Source: Algoriphagus sp. A40 (GTDB taxonomy: Bacteria > Bacteroidota > Bacteroidia > Cytophagales > Cyclobacteriaceae). From it: a stretch of 64,000 nucleotides of DNA. The stretch lies in NCBI RefSeq assembly GCF_002002735.1, contig NZ_MUNY01000032.1, positions 1-64,000 of the forward strand, read 5' to 3'. Positions 18,360 to 27,062 of this stretch are shown here, in pieces. The position numbers and the translations under genes are program-made. The first letter of the stretch is position 1. Every line of letters starts with the position of its first letter. Under the pieces are notes generated by a model. That model saw only the letters and a program-made list of their open reading frames with translations, searched no databases and was not told where the DNA came from.

Positions 18360-18436
18360 CCAGTGTCACTTTGGCAGAAAAAAAGTTCTGGCAAAGTCAT
18401 TGATATCCTCCCCCATACCAACTATTGCCAATTTCT

Positions 18437-19015
18437 ATGAAAAATAAAGAACAAGTGGATCAAGAATTAAATCAAGTGGATCAAGAATTAAATAAGGAAT
18501 CCGACGAACAACTTCTGGAAGCGATGCCGCAAAATGAAGGAGAGACTTCTATGGACGCCGAAATCAAAGAGGCTAAGCTTGAGGCTGAAGTGGCTGAACT
18601 AAAAGAAAAATACCTCAGACTTTATTCAGATTTCGAAAATTTCAGAAAACGAACTTCTAAAGAGCGTATTGATCTGATAAAAACTGCTTCTGAGGATGTC
18701 TTGAAGGACTTGATTCCAGTAGTTGATGATTTTGAAAGAGCTTTCAAAGCCTTAGAATCTGAAACAGATCTTGTGAAAATAAGAGAAGGTAACCAGTTGA
18801 TTTTCCATAAGCTTGTCAGAATTCTTGAAACCAAAGGGCTGAAATCCATGGAAGATTTAGCAGGAAAGCCTTTTGATCCCGATACCCAAGAAGCAATTAC
18901 TTCAATCCCTGCACCTTCCGAAGAATTGAAAGGAGCTGTTATCGATGTAGTCGAGAAAGGCTACACGTTGGGTGATAAAGTCGTGAGATACGCCAAGGTT
19001 GTAACCGGAGCATAA
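18437..19015 (+). CDS. grpE: GrpE, nucleotide exchange factor of DnaK
   Basis: I start at the ATG at 18437 (192 aa) rather than the in-frame TTG at 18425. GrpE drives ADP release from DnaK. Residues 45-115 form the long coiled coil ([29 protein letters not shown]), cited here by its ends LEAEVAEL and FENFRKRTS. The C-terminal head follows, with [14 protein letters not shown]. The N-terminus contains a duplicated VDQELNQ unit from a 21-bp tandem repeat. dnaJ follows seven bases later, forming a grpE-dnaJ operon; dnaK is not in the window. Confidence 0.95.
   Translation: MKNKEQVDQELNQVDQELNKESDEQLLEAMPQNEGETSMDAEIKEAKLEAEVAELKEKYLRLYSDFENFRKRTSKERIDLIKTASEDVLKDLIPVVDDFERAFKALESETDLVKIREGNQLIFHKLVRILETKGLKSMEDLAGKPFDPDTQEAITSIPAPSEELKGAVIDVVEKGYTLGDKVVRYAKVVTGA
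18452..18493. repeat. 21-bp tandem duplication inside grpE
   Basis: Two identical 21-base units starting CAAGTGGATCAAGAATTA lie at 18452-18472 and 18473-18493. They keep the frame and repeat QVDQELN in the disordered GrpE N-terminus. The identity suggests a recent slippage event. Confidence 0.9.
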
Positions 19016-19022
19016 AAATATT

Positions 19023-20126
19023 ATGGCAAAAAGAGATTACTACGAGGTACTTGGTGTAACCAAATCCGCAAGTGCAGAGGAAATTAAGAAGGCTTATCGC
19101 AAGCTTGCCATTCAATTTCACCCTGATAAAAATCCGGACAATCCCGAAGCTGAAGATAAATTCAAAGAGGCTGCTGAAGCCTATGAGGTACTAAGCAATC
19201 CTGAAAAGAAGGCACGCTACGACCAATTTGGTCATCAGGGGCTTGGAGGAAATGGAGGCTTCAGTGGAGGTGGAATGAACATGGAAGATATTTTTTCCCA
19301 ATTCGGAGACATCTTCGGTGGAGGTGGATTCGGATCGTTCTTTGGTGGAGGCGGTGGCAGACGCACCAAAAAAGGAACCAACCTTCGTGTCAAACTTAAA
19401 CTCAACCTTCAGGAAATTGCCAATGGAGTTGAGAAAAAAATCAAGGTGAAACGTCACATTGTGGCACCCGGAGTTTCTTTCAAATCCTGCGGAACCTGTC
19501 AGGGATCAGGTCAGGTCAAGAAAGTTGTGAATACAATGCTGGGCCAGATGGTCTCAGCAAGTACTTGTGCCGTTTGCGGCGGTAGCGGACAAATCGTCGA
19601 TAAAAAACCTGCCGATGCTGACTCAAGAGGCTTGATTATTAAGGAGGAGGTTATCTCTATCAATATTCCAGGTGGTGTTGGTGAAGGAATGCAGCTCAGC
19701 ATGTCCGGAAAAGGGAACGAGATTCCAGGAGGAATTCCCGGTGACTTGCTTATCGTAATCGAGGAAGCGGAGGAGGATGTTCTTCAGCGCGAAGGAAACA
19801 ATGTGATTTTTGATTTGCATGTTTCTTTCATCGATGCGGCACTCGGGGCTTCTGTAGAAGTGCCTACCATTGACGGGAAAGTGAAAATCAAGATTGACCC
19901 CGGAACACAAAGCGGTAAAATGCTTCGTCTGAAAGGCAAAGGCATTAAAGATATCAATGGCTACACCCGAGGAGACCAATTGATCATGGTCAACATCTGG
20001 ACGCCAACCGAGCTATCCAGAGAGGAAAGAAATATATTGGAATCCTTAAGAAATTCGGAAAATTTTAAACCTGATCCAGGGAAGCAAGACAAATCCTTCT
20101 TTGATAAAATGAGGGAGTTTTTCTAA
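19023..20126 (+). CDS. dnaJ: DnaJ (Hsp40) with a half-size zinc domain
   Basis: This is a co-chaperone of 367 aa that stimulates DnaK ATPase activity and delivers clients. The J domain (1-70) has the HPD motif in [18 protein letters not shown], followed by a G/F-rich linker at 70-120. The cysteine-rich domain has only two CxxCxGxG motifs, CGTCQGSGQ and CAVCGGSGQ (about 160 and 182), where canonical DnaJ has four. That leaves one zinc centre. The two beta-sandwich client-binding domains and C-terminal dimer region appear intact. A terminator follows directly. Confidence 0.95.
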   Translation: MAKRDYYEVLGVTKSASAEEIKKAYRKLAIQFHPDKNPDNPEAEDKFKEAAEAYEVLSNPEKKARYDQFGHQGLGGNGGFSGGGMNMEDIFSQFGDIFGGGGFGSFFGGGGGRRTKKGTNLRVKLKLNLQEIANGVEKKIKVKRHIVAPGVSFKSCGTCQGSGQVKKVVNTMLGQMVSASTCAVCGGSGQIVDKKPADADSRGLIIKEEVISINIPGGVGEGMQLSMSGKGNEIPGGIPGDLLIVIEEAEEDVLQREGNNVIFDLHVSFIDAALGASVEVPTIDGKVKIKIDPGTQSGKMLRLKGKGIKDINGYTRGDQLIMVNIWTPTELSREERNILESLRNSENFKPDPGKQDKSFFDKMREFF

Positions 20127-20135
20127 AAGAAATTT

Positions 20136-20161
20136 AGCCGGAAGTGATTCCGGCTTTTTTT
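20136..20161 (+). terminator. Terminator of grpE-dnaJ
   Basis: AGCCGGAA-GTGA-TTCCGGCT is followed by seven T, ten bases after the dnaJ stop. Confidence 0.92.
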
Positions 20162-20206
20162 ATATTTTTAAAAAACCTTTTCAAAGTCGCCCCGTAACCT
20201 TACCGT

Positions 20207-21091
20207 ATGCTGAAAAAACTGTGTCTGCTCATATTCTGGATCATGGTGGGGGCAATTCCCGGTCAGGCGCAATTTGTGAAAGAGTATAAGGTGACAGAGC
20301 GGAAAGGCTATGAAATTGTCTACCTCAATTTCTCTTCATATAAAAGCCTCACTCAGCTCAAGAGAGTCATTTCCGCTGATCCGATTTATATCCACGGTCA
20401 TTTGCTTAAGTCCAACATTCTTCCGGATTTCAAATATTCTGTCCATGACAACATGTTGGATACCAGGCTGGTCCATAAAAATGTGGAGTCTGACAACTTA
20501 GGTAAAAGCATAACTTCCAAACTTTTTTCGGACGATACGGATTTTGACCATTCTTGGGATTTGGGACTTGGTTCCAATTTCCTTTACCATTTGGAGTTTA
20601 ATCTCGGTGTTGGAAGAGCTGATTTTGATCTCGCCCAGATCGCGGTTTCCAAGCTGAAAGTAAAAAGCGCCAGTGCGGATGTGATGATCCATTATGGCAC
20701 AGAAGTTCCCAACCAAGTGGAAATGGATACGCTTTTGGTCACCTTGAATATGGGGACAGTGGAAGTGCAAAATGCCAACTTTACCAATGCCCGCAAAATG
20801 ATCATTGAGGTGAACTATGGTAAAATAAACCTCAACTATGGCGATGGATTATCAGGCAAATGCCAAGTGATCGCAGCTGTAAGTGGGGGCAGTATTCACC
20901 TTAAACTTCCTCCAGATTCGAATCCTGTCAAAATCAGGATGAAAACCACTCCCATGTGCCGAACCGTTTTCCCGAAATACCTTAAATCAATTGATAAGGA
21001 AACTTACATCACGAGGGGATACAAAGCCTCAGACCCCAGATTGTTGGAGTTGATTTTGGACGTGGGTGTGGGTTCGATTACCATCGAATAA
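20207..21091 (+). CDS. Exported protein, putative DUF4097/toastrack-like adhesin fold
   Basis: This protein of 294 aa has a signal peptide (MLKKLCLLIFWIMVGAIPGQAQ). The mature part contains successive short beta-strand units (LEFNLGVGRADFDLAQIAVSKL, cited by its ends LEFNLGVGRA and IAVSKL; VNYGKINLNYGDGLSG; VSGGSIHLKLPPDS), with the pattern of a right-handed beta repeat seen in toastrack/DUF4097-type proteins. I cannot name it firmly. It lies eight bases upstream of the ABC ATPase gene and may be co-transcribed with the exporter. Confidence 0.6.
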   Translation: MLKKLCLLIFWIMVGAIPGQAQFVKEYKVTERKGYEIVYLNFSSYKSLTQLKRVISADPIYIHGHLLKSNILPDFKYSVHDNMLDTRLVHKNVESDNLGKSITSKLFSDDTDFDHSWDLGLGSNFLYHLEFNLGVGRADFDLAQIAVSKLKVKSASADVMIHYGTEVPNQVEMDTLLVTLNMGTVEVQNANFTNARKMIIEVNYGKINLNYGDGLSGKCQVIAAVSGGSIHLKLPPDSNPVKIRMKTTPMCRTVFPKYLKSIDKETYITRGYKASDPRLLELILDVGVGSITIE

Positions 21092-21098
21092 ATCAGGA

Positions 21099-21992
21099 AT
21101 GCTTCAGATTGATCAAATAAATAAATCTTACGAAAATCACAGGGCACTTACAGACGTGTCCCTTTTTGTGCCAAAAGGTGTAATTTTTGGACTATTAGGG
21201 CCAAATGGTGCCGGGAAAACCACCCTGATTCGAATCATCAACCAGATCATCGAGCAGGACAGTGGAACAGTCCAACTGGACGGCCGCAAGCTTTCTCCCG
21301 ATGATATTCGCAAAATCGGGTATTTGCCTGAGGAGCGGGGTCTTTACAAAAAGATGAAGGTCTGGGATCAGCTGGTTTATTTTTCCAGGCTCAAAGGATT
21401 GAGTGAAAACGATGCTAAAATCCAAATCAAAAGCTGGCTCGAAAAGCTGGAAATCGGTTCTTGGAGAGATAAAAAAATTGAGGACTTGTCTAAAGGGATG
21501 GCCCAGAAGATCCAGTTTATCTCGACTGTAGTTCACCAACCTTCGCTGTTGATATTGGATGAACCATTCTCCGGATTTGACCCTGTTAATGCAGAAATTA
21601 TCAAAAATGAAATTTTGGAATTGCGGGATAAAGGTACCACAGTGATCCTGAGTACACACCGAATGGAGTCAGTGGAACTGCTTTGTGACCAAGTTGCGAT
21701 GATCAACAGATCCCGGAAAATTCTCGATGGGACCATCCGGGAAGTGAAAATGAGTTTTAGACCTGAGGTTTTTCAGGTAGCAATTTCTGACCTCAAAAAG
21801 GATTTGCCGCAGGAGTGGATTCCAAAATTCGCAAATGATGCTTGGGAATTCACTTTGCCACTTTCAGGTAAAACTCCAAATCAGCTTTTGTCTGAATTAA
21901 TGGACTTTGGGGAAGTGAACCTTTTTAGGGAGCAAATTCCCAGCATGGAGGAGATTTTTATTCATCAGGTAAAAGCAGCACAAAATGGGTAA
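21099..21992 (+). CDS. ABC transporter ATP-binding protein (NatA-like)
   Basis: I choose the ATG at 21099 (MLQIDQINKSYENHRALTDV), giving 297 aa; the longer frame overlaps the previous gene. The motifs are complete: Walker A GPNGAGKTT near 37, signature LSKGMAQKIQF near 133, Walker B LLILDEPFSGFDP near 153 and the switch His in STHRMES near 188. The approximately 80-residue C-terminal extension is typical of ABC-2 exporters of the NatA/DrrA type. The stop overlaps the permease start by eight bases, so translation is probably coupled. Confidence 0.9.
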   Translation: MLQIDQINKSYENHRALTDVSLFVPKGVIFGLLGPNGAGKTTLIRIINQIIEQDSGTVQLDGRKLSPDDIRKIGYLPEERGLYKKMKVWDQLVYFSRLKGLSENDAKIQIKSWLEKLEIGSWRDKKIEDLSKGMAQKIQFISTVVHQPSLLILDEPFSGFDPVNAEIIKNEILELRDKGTTVILSTHRMESVELLCDQVAMINRSRKILDGTIREVKMSFRPEVFQVAISDLKKDLPQEWIPKFANDAWEFTLPLSGKTPNQLLSELMDFGEVNLFREQIPSMEEIFIHQVKAAQNG

Positions 21993-23295
21993 AATTTTAC
22001 TTGTCATTCAGCGGGAGTATTTAGCCAGGGTCAAAAAGAAATCTTTTTTGATCGCAACAATTTTGACTCCCTTGATTTTCCCTGCGATCATGGGTGTGTT
22101 CGTGTGGATTGCGTTGGAAGAAAAGGGAAATCAATCTCTTCGAATCATCGAAGTGATCGATGAAACCGATCTGTTTTTCATGGAAAGCTCAGAGCAATAT
22201 GCGTTTACATCATCGGTAGAGGATCCTGAAGAAGCCAAAAAAATGGTGCAGGATGGGGAGCGCTACGGCTTTTTGCACATACCCAAACTTGATTTGAAAA
22301 ATCCAAAAGGAATTCAGTTTTACGGTGTGGAAAATCCCAGTTTGACCCTAATGGGGTATCTGGAAAGTGCTTTGAAACAGAAAATTGAGGATCAAAAACT
22401 TTACGATCAGGGAATAGATCCCAAAGTGCTGAAGGAAATCCGGACGGATGTTTCGATTCAATCCATCACATTAGGCGATGAGGGTGAGGAAAAAATCAAT
22501 GACGCCAATGTCAATTATGCCATCGGATTTCTTGCAGGAATTCTGATTTACATTTTCATTTTCGTCTATGGAAACCAGATCATGCAAGGTGTCATTGAGG
22601 AAAAATCTACCCGAATCGTTGAAATTCTGGTTTCTTCGCTCAAGCCTTTCCAGTTGATGATGGGGAAAATTGTAGGAATTGGGGCAGTCGGATTGACACA
22701 GTTTTTGATTTGGGTAGTTCTGATCGGAACTCTTTCGTCCATTGTGATGGGAGTATTGGGAATGCAGATGCCACAGCAGCAAGCCATGGAAATGGCAAAC
22801 CCTGAATTTGCTCAAGCTGCACCGGATTCCGGTGAATTAGCATCAATTCTTCAGGTGATTAACGGGATCGATTTCGTTACCTTGGTAGTGAGTTTTATCA
22901 TCTATTTTCTTGGAGGTTACCTGCTATACGGGGCATTATTTGCGGCAATCGGATCTGCTGTTGACGCACCTTCGGATGCGCAGCAGTTTATGTTTCCAAT
23001 TACAATTCCCTTGATAGTGGCGTATATGGGCCTTTTTGTTTTTATCCTTCAAGAACCGAATAGTACTACGTCTTTTTGGCTGTCGATCATCCCACTGACT
23101 TCACCAATTGCCATGATGGGCAGGATCAGCTATGGAGTTCCATTTTGGGAACTGGCACTATCGATGGGCCTTTTGATGGCTGGTTTTTTGATTACAACCT
23201 GGCTTGCCGGAAAAATTTACCGAATCGGTATCCTGATGCATGGCACTAAACCTACCTATAAGATCCTCTGGAAATGGGTAAAAAGCAGTCAATAA
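21985..23295 (+). CDS. ABC-2 type permease (NatB-like)
   Basis: This membrane partner of the preceding ATPase has 436 aa. One N-terminal transmembrane helix (about 20-42) is followed by a large extracytoplasmic domain (45-175) and a C-terminal block of five or six helices (about 178-425), the NatB/YhaP layout. The segment VIEEKSTRIVEILVSSLKP near 205 is the conserved coupling helix of this family. NatAB exports sodium in Bacillus; the substrate here is unknown. Confidence 0.88.
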   Translation: MGKILLVIQREYLARVKKKSFLIATILTPLIFPAIMGVFVWIALEEKGNQSLRIIEVIDETDLFFMESSEQYAFTSSVEDPEEAKKMVQDGERYGFLHIPKLDLKNPKGIQFYGVENPSLTLMGYLESALKQKIEDQKLYDQGIDPKVLKEIRTDVSIQSITLGDEGEEKINDANVNYAIGFLAGILIYIFIFVYGNQIMQGVIEEKSTRIVEILVSSLKPFQLMMGKIVGIGAVGLTQFLIWVVLIGTLSSIVMGVLGMQMPQQQAMEMANPEFAQAAPDSGELASILQVINGIDFVTLVVSFIIYFLGGYLLYGALFAAIGSAVDAPSDAQQFMFPITIPLIVAYMGLFVFILQEPNSTTSFWLSIIPLTSPIAMMGRISYGVPFWELALSMGLLMAGFLITTWLAGKIYRIGILMHGTKPTYKILWKWVKSSQ

Positions 23296-23333
23296 AAAAA
23301 ATCCCGGCCATTTCTGATTTGACCGGGATTTTT
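23295..23333. terminator. Bidirectional terminator, ABC permease / Dps
   Basis: ATCCCGG (23301-23307) pairs with CCGGGAT (23323-23329), flanked by an A run and a T run. Confidence 0.85.
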
Positions 23334-23337
23334 GTTT

Positions 23338-23808
23338 TTATCTGAGGTATGCTGAGAGCATCCAGACGACTTTTTCTTTCTCAGTGATGTAGTCACTCAT
23401 CAGCGAGGCACTGCCTTCATCTCCGTGCTCATTGGCGGATTCAAGGGTTTTCCTTTCCAAAGTCAACAATTCGTTCAAGTTGTCACGGACGATTTCCACC
23501 ATTTTTTTGGAGTCCTTTACCTCTTTGGCTTCTTTGATGCTCGAATTTTCAAGGTACTCGCTGTAGGTAGAATAAGGTCTTGCGCCAAGTGTCAGGATTC
23601 GCTCCGCCACTGCATCGATTCCTGCATTTGCCACTGTGTACAATTCCTCAAACTTCGCATGAAGTTCAAAGAAATTGGGACCTGAAACGTTCCAATGGAA
23701 GTTTCTCAAATTTTGGTAGTAAACCTGATAGTTGGCCAGCAGCTCATTGAGCATTTTTACAAGTGTCTTGGATTCCTTGATTTCTAACCCGATGTCGTTT
23801 GTTTTCAT
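23338..23808 (-). CDS. dps: Dps-family ferritin-like protein
   Basis: This protein of 156 aa forms dodecamers that oxidise and store iron with peroxide and shield DNA. The inter-subunit ferroxidase residues lie in NLRNFHWNVSGPNFFELHAKFEELY, recognisable by FHWNVSGP (His near 38) and FEELY (Glu near 55). The C-terminal helices follow normally. It is monocistronic between a terminator and an upstream gap of about 155 bases. Confidence 0.93.
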   Translation of the reverse strand: MKTNDIGLEIKESKTLVKMLNELLANYQVYYQNLRNFHWNVSGPNFFELHAKFEELYTVANAGIDAVAERILTLGARPYSTYSEYLENSSIKEAKEVKDSKKMVEIVRDNLNELLTLERKTLESANEHGDEGSASLMSDYITEKEKVVWMLSAYLR

Positions 23809-23963
23809 GTGATTGTTATTTGCCGCTTAATTGTTTTTTCCTGAATGAATTGACCTAAATTTACTAAATACCGGAAGGAGAAGCTAACTGATAAAATCTA
23901 TTCCTGACTCATACTATCAATGATGTTTGGGAGTTAATACTCCTGAAAACCACCTCAAGCTGA

Positions 23964-25199
23964 ATGAAAAACCGATTCCAGGACATTACTTCCATCGATT
24001 TTTATCAAAACAAAAAGCAAGTCAAATGGCTGGTTTTCCTGGTTTCCTTTTTGATCGGTTCCGGTTCGATTTGGTACACCAATTTGCTTGTTGATGAATT
24101 GAGGGAGCGGGAAAGCAGACAGATCCAGCTTTTGTCCTCGGCCTTGGAATATGCCGCCACCACTTCAGAAAACCTCACTTTTATTAATCAGGAAATCATC
24201 CAACAGAATTATTCCATTCCCATTATCATGGTCGATTCGGAGGGGAATCCCATCGAATTCAGGAATATCAAATTCAAAAACAAGGCTGATGGCCAGGATT
24301 CACTCAAAACTCTGGACAAGGAACTTTTGGAAATGCAGGAAGAATACGAACCAATCTATCTGCAGGAAGCTGACATTCGGGTCTTTTACCGCAATTCGGA
24401 GCTTTTGACCAATCTTCGCTATTATCCCTATGTCCAACTAGCGGTCATTTTGGTGTTTGGAGCATTGGCTTATGCGCTCTTTAACCAAAGTAAAATTGCC
24501 GAGCAAAACCGCGTTTGGGCAGGACTGACAAAAGAAACTGCACATCAGTTGGGAACCCCGATCGCCTCACTGATGGCCTGGATTGATTACCTCAGAAATT
24601 CTCCCGTTTGGGAAGAAAATAAAGAAATCATCCAGGAAATGGACAAAGATGTGGTGAAACTCCGCATGGTGACCGAGCGATTCAGTAGTATTGGCAGCAA
24701 ACCGATGATCCAGCCTGAAAACCTCTATCAGGTAATCGAAGAGACGATCAATTATCTCCGTCCTCGGATTTCTACCAAAGTGGAACTCCTCATCAATACC
24801 GACTCAAGGGACCTCGACGCCTTGATGAATAAACCTCTTTTTGAGTGGGTTATTGAGAATATCTGCAAAAATGCAGTCGACGCCATGAGGGGAAAAGGGA
24901 AGATTACAATAAGCGTGTTGCAGGACAGTGACAAGTTTGTGATCGTGGATATTACAGATACAGGAAAAGGAATTGAAAAGCGAAATTTCAAAAAGGTCTT
25001 CAACCCGGGATTTTCCACCCGGCAACGGGGCTGGGGTTTGGGACTAACCTTGGCCAAACGGATCGTAGAGGGCTACCACGGTGGAAAGATTTTTGTAAAA
25101 AACTCCGAAATCGGCAAAGGAACAACTTTCAGGATCATGCTTTTGGGTAATCTGGAGGATGCCTCGCAGTTTGTGACGGAGGGGATTTTGGAATATTGA
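23964..25199 (+). CDS. Orphan sensor histidine kinase
   Basis: This protein of 411 aa has a transmembrane helix near 20-40, an extracytoplasmic sensor segment of about 110 residues, a second helix near 150-172 and then a kinase core. The phospho-acceptor His is in KETAHQLGTPIASL near 196. The ATPase domain shows the N box (FEWVIENICKNAVDAM near 298), G1 DITDTGKGIE near 335 and G2 RGWGLGLTLAKRI near 362. No response regulator is adjacent, so its partner cannot be named. The HQLGTP variant of the H box matches the Bacteroidota HPK subset with AHQLGTPIS-like boxes. Confidence 0.88.
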   Translation: MKNRFQDITSIDFYQNKKQVKWLVFLVSFLIGSGSIWYTNLLVDELRERESRQIQLLSSALEYAATTSENLTFINQEIIQQNYSIPIIMVDSEGNPIEFRNIKFKNKADGQDSLKTLDKELLEMQEEYEPIYLQEADIRVFYRNSELLTNLRYYPYVQLAVILVFGALAYALFNQSKIAEQNRVWAGLTKETAHQLGTPIASLMAWIDYLRNSPVWEENKEIIQEMDKDVVKLRMVTERFSSIGSKPMIQPENLYQVIEETINYLRPRISTKVELLINTDSRDLDALMNKPLFEWVIENICKNAVDAMRGKGKITISVLQDSDKFVIVDITDTGKGIEKRNFKKVFNPGFSTRQRGWGLGLTLAKRIVEGYHGGKIFVKNSEIGKGTTFRIMLLGNLEDASQFVTEGILEY

Positions 25200-25216
25200 T
25201 ATTTATGATTTTTGAA

Positions 25217-25317
25217 TTACGATTTACGAGGTTTTGAAGAACCTCACCTCATTAATCCCCGAAGGTTCAGGCTTTAGAATAAATGATTGAAGTTAGGTTG
25301 GACGTCGTAAATCGTAA
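25217..25317. repeat. 13-bp inverted repeat upstream of prfC
   Basis: TTACGATTTACGA (25217-25229) and TCGTAAATCGTAA (25305-25317) are perfect inverted copies 75 bases apart, with further GTAAAT copies near 25328. The gap 25200-25371 has no gene. It may be a small palindromic intergenic element. Confidence 0.5.
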
Positions 25318-25343
25318 ATCTGAATTCGTAAATCCATTTTCCT

Positions 25344-25351
25344 TACCTTTG
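25344..25351 (+). promoter_or_regulatory. -7 box candidate for prfC
   Basis: TACCTTTG matches TAnnTTTG, 21 bases before the prfC start. The leader would be very short. Confidence 0.4.
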
Positions 25352-25371
25352 CCCCCTGAAATTCAAAACCC

Positions 25372-26952
25372 ATGAGTTTGACCGAAGAGATCAAAAAACG
25401 CAGAACCTTTGCCATCATTGCCCACCCAGATGCCGGAAAGACCACTTTGACAGAAAAATTACTCCTTTTTGGAGGAGCAATCCAGACTGCAGGAGCCGTC
25501 AAATCCAACAAAATAGACACCGCTACCAAGTCTGACTGGATGGAAATCGAGAAGCAAAGAGGGATCTCTGTGGCGACATCCGTGATGGGTTTTGAATACA
25601 AAAACATCAAGATCAACCTCTTGGATACGCCTGGTCACCAGGATTTTGCTGAGGATACCTATAGGACCCTGACTGCTGTGGATTCCGTGATCATGGTCAT
25701 CGACTGTGTGAAAGGCGTCGAAATCCAGACCGAAAAACTGATGGAAGTCTGCCGGATGCGAAATACACCGGTGATTTGCTTTATCAATAAGCTCGACCGA
25801 GAAGGCCGTGATCCTTACGATCTACTCGATGAAGTAGAGACAAAGCTGGGAATCAACGTTCGTCCGCTTTCTTGGCCGATTGGTATGGGCAAAGGATTCA
25901 AAGGAGTTTACAATCTGTTTGATCAGCAACTCAACCTATTTACTCCATCCCAACGGAAACTGAGCGATGACCGACAGGTTTTTGAAAATCTGAATGATCC
26001 CCAGTTGGATGGGTTGATCGGGCCTGGCAATGCCAAGCAGCTTCGTGAAGACGTGGATCTGATCGAAGGAGTATATCCTGATTTTGACGTCAATGAATAT
26101 TTGGAAGGAAAAATCGCCCCTGTTTTCTTTGGGTCTGCCGTGAATAATTTCGGTATCAATGAAATGCTGGACACGTTTATCAAGATAGCTCCTGCTCCAA
26201 AAAGTCGGGAAACTGATGTGCGAGAAGTCAAACCTGAGGAATCCAAGTTTTCCGGATTTGTCTTTAAGATCCACGCCAATATGGACCCCAATCACAGAAA
26301 CCGAATCGCTTTCCTGAGAATCTGCTCAGGGAAATTTGAGCGGAATAAGCCATACAATCACGTGCGGGGACCTAAGCCTTTGCGTTTTTCCAACGTGACT
26401 CAGTTTATGGCTCAGGACAAAGAAATCATTGATGAAGCTTTTCCCGGAGATATTGTCGGGCTTTACGATACGGGAAACCTAAAAATTGGGGATACCTTGA
26501 CAGAAGGAGAAAACATGGTTTTCACCGGAATTCCAAGCTTTTCTCCGGAGATCTTCCGCGAGGTGATCAACAAGGACGCGATGAAAACAAAGCAGCTGGA
26601 AAAAGGGCTTAAGCAATTGATGGAGGAGGGCGTCGCGCAGCTTTTTACCTTTGATATCGGTTCCCGAAAAGTGGTAGGAACCGTCGGCCAACTTCAGTTT
26701 GAGGTGATTCAGTTCCGTCTGAAAAACGAATACAACGCCACGGTGGAGTTTCACCCGATGAACCTCTACAAAGCCTGCTGGATTAGCAGTACCGACAAAA
26801 AGCAGCTCGACGAGTTTGTCCGTTCAAAAAGCCGCTACATCGCCAGAGATCGGAATGACAAGCTGGTTTTTATGGCCGAGTCGAAGTCCTGGCTTCAGAT
26901 GGTGCAGGACAACTACCCGGATATCGAGTTTCACTTTACTTCGGAGTATTAA
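25372..26952 (+). CDS. prfC: Peptide chain release factor 3
   Basis: This is a translational GTPase that recycles RF1/RF2 from the ribosome after termination. At 526 aa it has G1 [15 protein letters not shown] near 18-32, G2 around the RGISVATSV segment near 63-71, G3 DTPGHQDF near 84 and G4 [10 protein letters not shown] near 138, then the RF3 domains II and III. It is intact through the stop at 26950-26952. Its last 28 codons plus terminator recur, near-identical, at 28232 and, diverged, at 29421. Confidence 0.96.
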   Translation: MSLTEEIKKRRTFAIIAHPDAGKTTLTEKLLLFGGAIQTAGAVKSNKIDTATKSDWMEIEKQRGISVATSVMGFEYKNIKINLLDTPGHQDFAEDTYRTLTAVDSVIMVIDCVKGVEIQTEKLMEVCRMRNTPVICFINKLDREGRDPYDLLDEVETKLGINVRPLSWPIGMGKGFKGVYNLFDQQLNLFTPSQRKLSDDRQVFENLNDPQLDGLIGPGNAKQLREDVDLIEGVYPDFDVNEYLEGKIAPVFFGSAVNNFGINEMLDTFIKIAPAPKSRETDVREVKPEESKFSGFVFKIHANMDPNHRNRIAFLRICSGKFERNKPYNHVRGPKPLRFSNVTQFMAQDKEIIDEAFPGDIVGLYDTGNLKIGDTLTEGENMVFTGIPSFSPEIFREVINKDAMKTKQLEKGLKQLMEEGVAQLFTFDIGSRKVVGTVGQLQFEVIQFRLKNEYNATVEFHPMNLYKACWISSTDKKQLDEFVRSKSRYIARDRNDKLVFMAESKSWLQMVQDNYPDIEFHFTSEY

Positions 26953-26991
26953 GCAAAAACCCTCCAAGAGTTTCAAACTCTTGGAGGGTTT
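26869..26991 (+). repeat. prfC 3'-end repeat, copy 1 (in the functional gene)
   Basis: This 123-base unit covers the last 28 codons of prfC, its stop and its terminator. It matches 28232-28354 at 122 of 123 positions (26880 G against 28243 A, a synonymous Glu codon change). Confidence 0.97.
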
Positions 26992-26992
26992 T
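26955..26992. terminator. prfC terminator (copy 1)
   Basis: ACCCTCCAAGAGTTT and AAACTCTTGGAGGGT form a very long perfect stem with almost no loop, flanked by A and T tracts. It can work in both directions. Confidence 0.9.
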
Positions 26993-27003
26993 ATTTAAAA
27001 GCA

Positions 27004-27058
27004 TTTTCCATAAAACTGGAAAAATATGGAATATGATTCCATATTTTTCCATATTTTT
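27004..27058. promoter_or_regulatory. Palindrome cluster upstream of DUF4143 ATPase 1
   Basis: A first pair is TTTTCCA (27004-27010) and TGGAAAA (27017-27023). A second perfect pair has 12-base arms, AAAATATGGAAT (27021-27032) and ATTCCATATTTT (27036-27047), around a 3-base centre. TTCCATATTTTT then repeats directly at 27037-27048 and 27047-27058, one helical turn apart. The cluster ends four bases before the ATG at 27063. It looks like an operator for a dimeric regulator. Confidence 0.7.
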
Positions 27059-27062
27059 AAAA

